From Edolisoma coerulescens (lineage: Eukaryota > Chordata > Aves > Passeriformes > Campephagidae): a stretch of DNA of 64,000 nucleotides. Location of the stretch: contig VWZW01004616.1 in assembly GCA_013397115.1 (NCBI GenBank), forward strand, positions 314,420-378,419, read 5' to 3'. The notes beneath the pieces were generated by a model. It had not been told where the DNA came from, made no database searches, and saw only the letters and a program-made list of their open reading frames with translations. Of this stretch, positions 1-11,600 are shown piece after piece. How positions within the stretch are numbered: the stretch's first letter is position 1; every line of letters starts with the position of its first letter. Position numbers and translations under genes: made by a program.

Positions 1-2501
1 GAGCGGGGCAGTCTCTAGGGCTGGCGGTGAATCACCCGGTCCGTCTCTCCCGAAAGAAAGGGACAGGCACCGCTGCCTCGCGGGCGCCTCCCGCAGGGAC
101 ACGTCCGCCGCTCGGGGCTGGGAGGCCGGGGCGGCGCGGTGCGGTGTCCGCCTGATCCACGGGCGCGGCGCGGAGCGGCGCCGGCGGGGCCGCCCCGGCG
201 GGAGCGGGCTCTGCCCCGCGGGGCTGCTGCCCGAATTCCTTCATTCACGGTAACAGCAGCGAGTCATTTCCTCTACACCTCCTCTTTTTTTCTTTTTTTC
301 TTTTNGGGCGTACGGGAGACTCCCGCTGTCCCGGCCGAGCGGAGCGCCGCGCCGTGCCGTGCCGAGCTGTGCCGCCCGGGGGGAAGCTTCGGGGCTGCGG
401 CCGGAGGTGCAAAATAAGTTTTAGAGCACCGCTGAGGGCCCGGTTCACTCGAGAAACTACCGAGCGTCCCGGAATCCTAGGGCTCTTTTCTCCTGCTGGA
501 GAACGCAGGTAGTACAGGGGAGTTTGCTCGGTTCTGAGGTGCCAGCGAGGCCCCAGTCGTTTAAATAACCCAGTTACAGACCTGGCCCCGCACTGAAGTG
601 CTTTGACGCGTTGGCCGCTGATGCTGTGCTGCCGCTGCAGAGCGGCGTTTCCCTGCGGTGCCCGGCCCGCACGCCGCGCAGGAAGCGCCGCCGATGGATG
701 CGTGCCTGCTGGTTGCCGTCTACGGAAAACTCGTTTTCAAAATGACACTTCGAAACTGCGCCACGAAACTTCCTTTGGCATATGGGCAGTGGCGCAGCTG
801 TCTCTGTGTGTCACTGAGAAAAGTGAATCTACTTTGAGCGGCGGCTGGGGAAGCAGCCGCGCTCGTGGCAGCTGGAGCGTGGGAGCTTTTGCTCAAGCAC
901 GGGAGGCTCCAGCTGCCAACGAGGGGTGCGTGCGGAGTGGGAGCTTCAGTGGGGGCTTACCCCCAGTGGTTACGGGGTCTAGGGAATAGGGAGTGAGCCG
1001 TGGGGCTGCAGGACTGCGGCGCGGTGGGCGCGAGTTGAGGGTGGCAGCGATGGGCTGGGTGAGTGAGTCAGGGGCCACCCGGCAGAGGCTGCGGGAAGAC
1101 CACGCACATCACCGCAGGCTGTGGAAAACTTCTTACATGTAGCATGCAAGCATGTTCTTTCATGGCCCATGACACAGGCCAGAAAACAGGGTGGAAGATG
1201 TTAGGTGTGATTAGCCTAGTACTTATAAAGAATGTATGTTCTGCAGCTTGCGTTTTGGAGGTGTTTGCAGCCTGTCTAACAGTCACCATGCTTCACTGCA
1301 ACTTAATTTAAAGTAATCTCCTGAAAACAGGTTAACAGAGTAAGCAGCGCTTGTTACTTTTATTACAAAATAACTTTGTTTTAATGTCTTAGTCATACTT
1401 TAACATACCACGGCATGCCATACCATCAGATGTATCACAGTTTTTAATCTTGCAGCATGACATTGACTCCTTTCTAACACTCAGGGTTAGCATCTCTTAG
1501 CTGAACTATCAGAACTGCTGCTCATACCTTAAAAGTCAGAAATAGAATACTGTCCACTAGAAAGGCCCCTCTTGTTGCAAAACACTCTCTTTTAGATTTA
1601 GTTAGCTAGGTAGAGCAAGTGCTGTTTGTAAAAAGAGTAATGGAGTCCTTTTTACCCATAGATAGCCTCTGGGGAAATCCCTTAGTCATGAATTAGGTGA
1701 GCAGAATATTTCAAAAACAGTTTGAGGGATTTAGAAACAGATTAGAGGTGATAAAGTTAGAGAAATGGAGGGTATAGAAGGGTCCAGTCATTCATTTGTT
1801 GGTTGCAGGATATTAAACAAACTTGTCCTCAGTCCTTATCTGTCCAAACCCATAAATGGAGGGCATATTTTATATTAGAGCTTATTGCATGTTAATGCTG
1901 CACTTACTGTCTTTACTTAATCGTAAAAACTTGTGCCTTCTCATATAGGATCCATAAACATTTTCTCAAACAAGGTTATTGTTTAGCTTTTTGTTTTGCT
2001 ACAAAGTCTGTTTTATTTTGGAACAAAATAAACTATCTGTTTCAGGTAGTAACTATCTGCTGTATTAAACATACAAAAACAGTAATGTTTTTCAGAATGT
2101 ATGGCATGAGTTAAAGATCCTAAACATTCACTCGTGTGCTGGACACAGCCTCTAGTTGTCTTTATTGTCCCAAACATTGTATTTCAATTTGAAACCTTCA
2201 TTGGTTGAAAGTTTGCCAAATGTGTAATTCACCACTGATCTAACATTAGGAGCAGGTCTAAACATGCACAGTAATACGAAGGTTGCCAGCCCTTTGCTTG
2301 TATCTGTGGATACCAAAAACAGCAGAACCAGTTCAGAATACTAGAACAACAGAATGCAGAACAAAATCTTGTTGTGCAGGTTTTAAAACTTTTATCTGTG
2401 TAACCTTTGCAAGGATTGTAGTGGAGGGGGGAGTTGTGTTTTGTAATTAAGTAGCTCCAGTCCTCGTGTTCCACTCTGTCTCACTGTGTTTCCTTTTGCA
2501 G
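1..2501 (+). other. MYB: MYB intron 1 (partial) with CpG-rich 5' part
   Basis: The first ~1.1 kb is GC- and CpG-rich, as expected for the downstream edge of a CpG-island promoter. I found no stretch here matching the start of c-Myb (MARRPRHS), so exon 1 and the main promoter lie before base 1. An unresolved base (N) sits at 305, next to a T-rich tract. From about 1,150 onward the intron is AT-rich and plain. It ends at the acceptor tccttttgcag just before 2502. Confidence 0.8.
283..304 (+). promoter_or_regulatory. T-rich tract in intron 1, candidate transcription-attenuation (SL-dT) element
   Basis: Runs of seven, seven and four T separated by single C occupy this stretch, inside otherwise very GC-rich DNA. 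Upstream lie a 12-bp palindrome at 213-224 (GCCCCGCGGGGC) and a possible 7-bp stem of 223-229 with 254-260 (GCTGCTG/CAGCAGC). In human MYB, intron 1 carries a stem-loop followed by a poly(dT) tract that pauses RNA polymerase II (established knowledge). Equating the two is my inference from position and composition. Confidence 0.4.
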
Positions 2502-2619
2502 TATATATAGTAGTGATGATGATGAAGAAGATGTTGAGGTGTATGATCACGATTATGATGGTCTGCTTCCTAAGACTGGAAAACGTCACTTAGGAAAAAC
2601 CAGGTGGACCCGTGAAGAG
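2502..2619 (+). CDS. MYB: MYB exon 2: acidic N-terminus and start of Myb repeat R1
   Basis: The exon enters with one base that completes a serine codon from exon 1, then reads IYSSDDDEEDVEVYDHDYDG and runs on to TRWTREE. It supplies the acidic N-terminal stretch and the first tryptophan of R1. The donor is GAG|GTAAAT, phase 0. Confidence 0.95.
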
Positions 2620-5600
2620 GTAAATCCAAGTTCATTCATCTCCTGCGTGTAAAAAGATAAGAAAGAACATCAATCACATTCTTCTCCTAGTTGCTTCATG
2701 TTCTTCACCATATTGCTAATCTGCAAACTTACTCCAGTGACAGTCCCATACCCGAGGACAACTTTTTTGACCTGCTAGCTACATTCAGTGTTTTATTTAA
2801 CTTGGAGCATAGTTCTTACCTTTTCAATAAAATGTATAAACACAATTTTTAAATTTCCACCAAGCTCTGTGTTACAGCATGTGATGTGTGAATCTCTGTG
2901 TAATCCCTGTGGGAGAAGCAGATTCCGAATCACCTGTAGCAGTGCCCCATTGTTACTGCTTGCCTCTTTCTGTTTGGAAACTATTGCTATGCAAGAACCG
3001 ACCTGTGTCCAGTGTCCCACAGCAGCAAACAACTGTGGCAGAAACTGCTGCAGTCCTTCTGTACCGTTGGAATTTTGCACTTCAATTGCAGCATTATAAT
3101 TCCAAGTGGAAATAAAGTAAAAGCAGGAGGAGAGAAATCCAGCAGTACCAAAACTGAGCATTCAAGATGTATTTTGCTTTTCAAGGTCAGAATGTGTTTT
3201 AGTTGTGATCCCCTTGTGCTGATTTTCTGGGAAAATTGTGGTATCAAACTCCTTTGCCAGGTGGATATCCTTTGGCCATTTAACTGGTTTGAGTTTGTTG
3301 TGAAATACATTAATACAGTTCTTGAGTTATGTTTTGACTTTCTCTTCTCTAACAATGTGTATTGATGTAAAAACAGTGGCAGGTCACCTCTTGCAAGCCT
3401 TTTATTTATTTATTTTAAATCATAGTCTGCCCTTACAAAGGTGGACACAGTTGTGATGTGGGAGAAAAGGATGGCCATGAAGTCCAATGGCCATTGTCCT
3501 GCCACATGAACTGGGAGCATAGTGGGAGGTGCTAACTGGGGAAGGAGAGAGCTACTCTTCTTCTCTTATGTCTTGGGGCATTTCTGGTTTGTTTTACACT
3601 ATCTCTATCTTTCCCAGTACATAATACTGGTTTCTTTTGTCTTTAGGGTCTATATTTCTGGTCTTATCATTAAAAAGTTTGGGCCAAATTTTTTGCTATT
3701 TGCAAGTATGCAAAACTCCCTCACAGAAAACAGGAGCAAAAAGGAGCTGTTAGTTTTATTGTGTATTTATTGTAGGTGGATAGGCCATGAGCAAATCACT
3801 GGAACTCCCATTACTTGCAAGACATATAAAGCTTAAGGCTGTGATTTTCAGAGGTCCCCAGGTAGCTGAGCACCTGAGTGTTACTGAATTTCAAGGTTAT
3901 TCTGATGCTTGGCATCTAAACACCCATGGCCTCCTGTAAATCCAGTCCAAGAATAACAGGTACAGTGCTTTGATGAGTACAATGAGTAAAATGGGAATGT
4001 ATATTGTGAGTCAAAGAACTGCACAGAAGTCAGTCTTTCTCCTACAGCACCATAAAGAACCTACCAAAATCCAAAGGAGCAGAAAAATCTTCTGCTTTAG
4101 GCAATTAAAAGCAGGAGAAGTCTACAGACCACCCTCCCTTACACTCAGAAAGCAGAAGTAGATGCATAAGAAGCTGGAAGAACAAATTTTTAAAAAGTAT
4201 TTCATTTGGATTATAAGAGACTGCAATATTAATTTTATCTGGGTTTTTTTTTTAATGATTCAGGATGAGAAATTGAAGAAGCTTGTGGAGCAGAATGGCA
4301 CAGAAGACTGGAAAGTCATTGCTAATTTCCTTCCTGTAAGTGGATGTTGGTTTCTGTCTCCAGGCCTAGTAGCAGCTCTTCATCCAAGAGGTTTCCTTGA
4401 TAAAGGGGAAGGGGAGTGGTTCATTTATAGTTACATTTTCAGGGGAGATATAAAACCTCCACAAATGGAGACCTTAGAAATTTAGTTAGATTACCTTGGA
4501 AACCCTTACTTTTATTTTTCCTTTCACTTCTCAGAAAGGGTTGGAAAAAATCAAACAAGCAAAAATGGGGGGTAGTGGGGACTTGCACAGTAGATGGTCA
4601 ATGTGACAATGAAACAAAATGTCTCAGCACAGCGGAAAAAAAAAAAACTTTGGTGAATTGTAAGTATGATTTTGATGATAATTGCTTTGTGAACGCTTCG
4701 GCTGTTGCTGAAATACTGCATGTGAGAGCATGCCAGCTATTGTGCAGATGGGGAAGATAAAGTCTGCGTAGTTTTGGTGATGGAGTCCTCAATGCAGAAG
4801 TGATGAAAATCTTATCTGTTCTGTGAGCAAATTGATAGTTGAGCACCTTCTTCTTAGACTTACTGTATCACTCCATGCTGTTTAGTAGTCTTAGTTGTCA
4901 GTGAAATACATCAAAACAAGTGTACATATGTAGGAGCGGTCTACCTCTACTTTCATCTTGTCTAAAGAATTATCCACTTTGTGTATTTCACATTTCACTA
5001 GAATCGGACAGATGTTCAGTGCCAGCACCGATGGCAGAAGGTACTAAACCCAGAACTTATTAAAGGTCCGTGGACTAAAGAGGAGGATCAAAGGGTAATC
5101 ACTTTTCCCTTCTGTCTGATTAATGCCTTACTAGCAGATTTCATGTGTCGGGGCAAAACTCCTGGAATCTTTGGTGGTCTCAACGTTACAATGACCAGAG
5201 GCAGACTGTATTTGTGTAGTGCTTTCTAAGTTTGCTATGCAAATAAATTAATGTTGCTTTACAGCACTGTAATGTAGAATTGCAGTCTAGAAATGCCTTA
5301 ACTATTACCAGATTTTTCCTTTTGGGTAAAAAATATGAATGGGAAGTGGGGAACCTTAATTGCTCTTAGTTTTACTGTGGCAGTTTTAAGAAATGTTGCT
5401 GGAAATATTGCTTCACCACAGAAAAAAAATTCATTGATTCATTATGCATCATTAAATACAGGCAGTTTTTATGTCCTTCTTTGAAGGTAATAGAGCTCGT
5501 GCAGAAATACGGTCCAAAGCGCTGGTCTGTCATTGCTAAGCATTTGAAGGGAAGGATTGGAAAACAGTGCAGGGAGAGGTGGCACAACCATTTGAATCCA

Positions 5601-8600
5601 GAAGTGAAGAAAACCTCCTGGACAGAAGAGGAAGATAGAATTATTTACCAGGCACACAAGAGGCTGGGAAACAGATGGGCAGAGATTGCAAAGTTGCTGC
5701 CTGGACGGTAATGACATATACCTTTAGCTCTTAAAAAAGGAAAAAAGGAAAAAGCTGCAGGTCTGAGCAGTCTGTTTTGGTCGTCTCAGGCTTCACTGTA
5801 CAAATCAAAAAAATTTTGGAATCAAAACCTGGGAAGCCAGTGACACCGATGTGCATTTTTCTCCGTGGGGAATTTCACTGTTTGGTCAGTACAAGGAACA
5901 GTATGCTATTTTTATAGGCTTTTAATGTTTGCCATAGGTAAAAAACCCAGTAACTAGAGCAAGACCATAAGAGTTTCCTAAATGTCTGTGCAGTCTTATT
6001 TGTGCCTGTGGCGACAGTCAAAATTTAAATCGATTTAACAGGGAAGGATCAGACTCTGCAAGTGGAACATAATTTTCATTCAGCTAAGGGTGTGCCTTCA
6101 ACATGAAATCTAGTTTGTTTATTCAAAATTATTTAAGATTCTTCAACTTTTGTAGTTGCTCCTGAATCATCCAGATGATTTTGACTTGTTAAAAAATCCA
6201 TGTGTAAATCAGGAGAAACTTTTTCCTCAAACTCTGGTCCTGGAAATATTTATCTCACTGAAAGCTTTTGCAGTGTCTTACTTGCTGTGATTAAAAGTGA
6301 CTCAAAGAGTGGGCAAGCAAGTAATGTAAGCAAGGGAGAGGTTTCCCTTCCTACTTTTCTTCCTGCTATTTGGTAAAACATCTTCAAGACCTAAATATAA
6401 GGCCTAAGATCATGACAGCCTTTTAAGCAGTTATTCTCTGCTTTCACCTTCTAGAAGAGAACAAGAAAGGAATTATCCCTTGGAAATATTTTTGTAGCTT
6501 CCACACGTCACAGATACTGCTTTGAATGATACCATACAGTGGTGATGTTTTTTCCAGTTGGGGAGCTATTTTTAATCTTACTCTTAAAATCTCACAAACT
6601 TGATAAGTTTGCTTTTTCTGACTCATGTATGTGAGGATTTGAAGCTCAGTTTTTGTGCATCTAAGAAAAATCCCAACAGTTTTGTTTACTGAGTTTGTGT
6701 GTACAGCATGATGTTGTCATCGTCTAGGTGACCAGCTGGGAAGTTGCTTGGAAGTTAGCCTATTCACAGCTGTTCTCCACAGTCTTTCTTTCCAGCAATG
6801 AAACACGATAAGACTCCCCTGAAATATTAAGCTTTAGGAAGATGATGTTGGCATTCCTTTAGGATAGCCTTGAAGGGATGTTAGCCTTTGTTGTCACCTC
6901 ACTTCATGGGAATAAGGTGAAGCTGAAGTTAGTAATTTCTTCCAATTTGAGGATCTAAATAATGAGAGATTGCTCTAAAAAGCACGTAAACAACCATAGC
7001 CCATTTTTCTTTTTCCCTAACTTTTATACTGAGCATCTTTCCTGAGAAGCTGGGAGTAGCATTTGTAATGGTGGGGGAAGGAAGAAGGTCAGAGAAGAGC
7101 TCAGGGTTCAAACAGAAATGCCAACAGCAGTTCCCTGCCTATTGACCCGTCTGAATTGGAAATGCTCAATTTTGAAACTCCTTGAACGTCTATATTTCTG
7201 TTGCAGAACTGATAATGCTATCAAGAACCACTGGAACTCCACCATGCGCCGAAAGGTTGAGCAGGAGGGCTACTTGCAGGAGTCCTCCAAAGCCTGTCAC
7301 TCCTCAGCAGCTGCTGGCTTTCAGAAGAACAACCACTTGATGGCCTTTGCTCACAACCCATCGCCATCTGCCCAGCTGCCAGTGGCCAGCCAGCCCCCGC
7401 TGAGCAGTGACTACCCCTACTACCACATCTCTGAGCCACAGAACGTAAGTGCCTGAAAACACGAGTGTGGTGGGGGTGCTTGTTTTGCCTTGTTGAAGAG
7501 ATGGGCGCAGTTTAGCCGTGCCTGGTTTCAGGAAGCATGAAGGATTTTCTTCATCTTGGTGGACTTGGATGTGCTTGATGTCAGATGAGGATTTCTTTGA
7601 CTTCTACTTTGTTCAGTGGTGAAAATATGTACATTTCAAACTGGTGGCATTTAGGTGGTGGAACCGGGTACAGCGGGTTTAATGCCTTGGGAGTAGTTAA
7701 CATATTTCTTAGAGTTGTGAATATTAAATTTCTTGAATATCAGTTGAATCTGGTTAATTCTGTGTTCCATGTCAAAGTCTCCCATGTTCTCTTAAGTAAT
7801 ACTCTGTTTGTGGGTTGCCTGTTGGAACCAAGTAAACAAGTATTGTTTTTAATCAGATTTCTTTTCTATTTATGATTAATAATGAAACGGGCTTCTGCTT
7901 CAGACAGTTGCATTGTAGAGTTTTAGATGATAATAAATTGCATCTTTTGCTTTTTCACTTCAATTTAGAAAATCCTTACAAATGTGTCTATAAATTATTC
8001 ATTTTTTCTCATTCAGGAAGGGTAAATATTTCATATATGAATTTTCTTTCTTCCTCTCTAATGCTCACTGTTGTATTCCTAAAAACCTGATTACTTTTCT
8101 TGTAAACATTTTTAGGTTTTTTGCTATTTTGTCTCCACAGACTACAGATATTAAGTACCTAAAACCAAAGTATGTTTAACACAAGTTCACAATGCAAGCA
8201 GATAATATGATGGAAATAATCACTTTTTGCTTTTGGCCTAGGTTCCTGGTCAGATCCCATATCCAGTAGCACTGCATGTAAATATTGTCAATGTACCTCA
8301 GCCAGCTGCTGCAGCTATCCAGGTAGATAACTTGAACCTCATTTCAAGAGTCAATTTCTTAAATATTTGATAAACTAAAATGCAGACATCGTACATTAAG
8401 GAAACATTTTAATGTATTAAGTGTGGTGAAAAGAGAAAATGGGGAAGGTGGGGGAGTTCTAACATGGCTAATAATTGCTCCTTCTGAAGTGGATTTAAAA
8501 TGCAGTAGTTGACATCTGGTGTGATGGCTTTCACTTTCTCCATTTCAAATGTCTGTACTGAAATTCAGCAGGGACTTTGGTAGTGGAAAACACAATTGAC

Positions 8601-11600
8601 ATTTGTTTCATCTTTGAATCTAATTTGGCTGTTGTAACCACAGGTCGGCAAACCATGAGCATTTTAGTTGCTACATCCTATCAGACCTTTATCTTTTCTT
8701 TTCCCTTAACTCTTAATTTCAGAGACACTATAATGATGAAGACCCTGAGAAAGAAAAGCGAATAAAGGAATTAGAGTTGCTACTAATGTCGACTGAGAAT
8801 GAACTGAAAGGGCAGCAGGCATTACCAGTAAGATTGTCACTGTGTGCTTGGATGGAGGGATAGCAGCCTTACCCCAGTGCTTGTCTTTTTAACTTTTTAC
8901 TCCCCCTCTGCCTCCAGTACTAATCAAGGCTCTATATTTCCGTTTTAAAAGGATGAAACATAGCACATATATAATCTGTATCTGCTTTGTAAATTCTTCT
9001 ATTGAAAAAAAAATCCAAAATATTTGCAGGTATCTTACTTTGCAAAGTGGGAGCAGGATTGGGCTCTGTAATGCGATGTAATATTGGAAACATGATGATT
9101 GTACAAAAATTAAAAATCCTACAGATCTTTAATCAATAACGGGATCTGTGTTTCTGAAAGTGTGCAATGGTTCATGTGATGAAAATGTAGTGCCTGTGCA
9201 TTAGATTTTTCTTCTCTGTTATATTCTTTCCTTCAGCTGTGTTTTATACACTTTGTAAGCTTCAGACTTGGTGCATGTTTGAGCGTTTGTTTGACTCCTC
9301 CGAATAATATTAGATTCTTCATAACTGCATGTGTGGAGCAAGTGCTGGCTATTACTGAATTCTCATACTTCGTGGTATATGCCATTGGATGTTAATGTGT
9401 GAAAACCCTTATGTAACTACTTAACACCATCACCAAAGGCAAGAATCCCAAAATCATTTTTGAAGATAGGTGATAGCCAGCAGATTCTTTTTTTTTTTTT
9501 TTTTCTGGTAATATTTAAATTAATAGTCAAAGAACTGCATGCATGATACGTTAGTTTGGCCACTTTTTAACTTTAGTTAATATTTTGCAATTTCTTCTGT
9601 TGCATGATCACACTGGAAAGAAACTTCTGTTAATTTGTTCTTCTGCTTTCCTAACCACGTTGATTTGACAGCCTCTTCATTGCATTGGTGTAAGCTGTAG
9701 CATTAGACAGGGATAGCAGAAGAAAAGGAGATAAGCAGACAAAAGCAACTCTAACTCTAAAACCTTTTAGCCTTCTACAGTGCTGAGCGCTCAGTAGGGA
9801 AATCCTGCCATTTCTTGCTTCTGACAGAAAAGGACTTTGCAGACACTTTTTGAGCACTTGGAGTAACAAAGTATGAATTGATTATGTGTTAATAATGACT
9901 TATGCCTATAATCCTGGAAGTAAATGATGAGGTAACTTTGGGATAACAAATACAATGCCAGTGTTACTTAAAACAAGATCTTGCGCTGATGAAAGGAAAC
10001 ATCTTGACAATTGTTTCATAGGCATAAGCTTTTAGATGATGATGCAACTACTTTTATCTTTCCTCCAGTGGCATCTGACACCTTGTGCAATTTCATTGCT
10101 AAGTTCCTTCTGCCTTTCCCCCCTCCCTTTTCTTTTTTTTTTCCTCTTCTTCTTCCTTTAGACACAGAACCACACATCAAACTACCCCGGCTGGCACAGC
10201 ACCACGATTGCTGACAGTACCAGGACCAGTGGTGACAGTGCACCTGTTTCCTGTTTGGGGGAACATCACCACTGTACTCCATCTCCACCGGTGGATCACG
10301 GTTGCTTACCTGAGGAAAGTGCATCCCCTGCACGGTGCATGATTGTTCACCAGAGCAACATCCTGGATAATGTTAAGAATCTCTTAGAATTTGCAGAAAC
10401 ACTCCAGTTAATAGACTCCGTAAGTAGACTTGCCGCCTCAAGTGGATTTGTGCGTGGTCAAGGAGTAAGGGGTGAGGAGCTGGGATTGTCCTAAATGTGG
10501 TTGTCGGTTTTTTCCCTGAGTAACTTTGAGTTGCTCCAGGATCTGAAGCTTATCTTCTGACATAACAAAATGCAGCTGCTCGTAAATGAAGCCCTAGAGC
10601 GTGGATGCATATGCTTTTTGTGGGTGTCTCCCTTTCCTGCTGTATCTTGGAATGGGATTGTGAGTTTTGGCAAGCTGCACAATAGGAGCTTGAAACAATC
10701 CCTCAACATTAAGTCTCCTTAAAATAAAATCAGAGACACAGTGAAAGATTTTTAACAATTAAATTATATTTATTGATATTTGAAGTGACACATGCCATAG
10801 GTTTATGTGTGGCTGCTCATGTATCTGCATCATTTTCTAGAATTTTTTGTTGTAGCCTCAATAGCTGCTTCTCAAAGTTTAAGGAGCTTGCCCTGGCATA
10901 TGTGATGGACCGTAAACACACATTTAAATGTTAAGTATCTGGCTGACATTGACATGGACCTGTTCCCATTGCAGTCTCTGGGATGCTACATGTAAAGAAG
11001 TAGCACACTGAATTATGTTTTTTGGTGGCAACCTCCTCCAGAAGCAGAAGTGTCTGCTTCATACAGCATCATGTGCCTTTCAGCACATCCAGAGCAGCAT
11101 TGCATGTTAGAGGGAGGCCAGTCTTGGTCTATAGCACACGTTTTTTTTGTAGCAAAAGGCACCATCATCATACCAAGCAGAAAACACTAGGCAAGTAAAT
11201 AGTAAGGATGTAATTTGACTCATTCGTTAGGGACTCAGTTGCCACCAACACTACTAGGATGTCAGACAGTTTGATAAGATCAAAGCATGTATTGAAAACA
11301 CAAATTGTGTTCACAGTGTTGCTGCTCCCATGAACAGCGTCAGGCTGAGCTGAGCTGGGAAAGACTTTGTTGTTGTTGGTTACAGGCATATCCTAGCGCT
11401 GTATTTTCATGAGGTGGCACTATACACTGTCTTATAGCTCCGTGCCTCCCACGTTGTTTCAGGATCCTTCATCATGGGGTGATCTCAGCAGTTTTGAATT
11501 CTTTGAAGACACAGACACTCCGGCTAGCAGAGCTCCCTCAGGCACAGTCGCGCAGCTTCAGCAAAGAGGGGCCAGTGCTTGTAGACCTCAAGGACACCCC

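Larger units (their letters stand above)
8323..11462 (+). other. MYB: MYB introns 7, 8 and 9
   Basis: Intron 7 (8323-8722), intron 8 (8828-10161, with a poly-T run near 9487-9504 and a long pyrimidine tract before exon 9) and intron 9 (10420-11462) hold no recognisable gene or mobile element. Confidence 0.65.

Noticed and set aside
1..1100. MYB exon 1 in the CpG-rich start of the window
   Set aside because: No stretch encoding the c-Myb N-terminus (MARRPRHS) with a suitable donor was found; exon 1 most likely lies before base 1.
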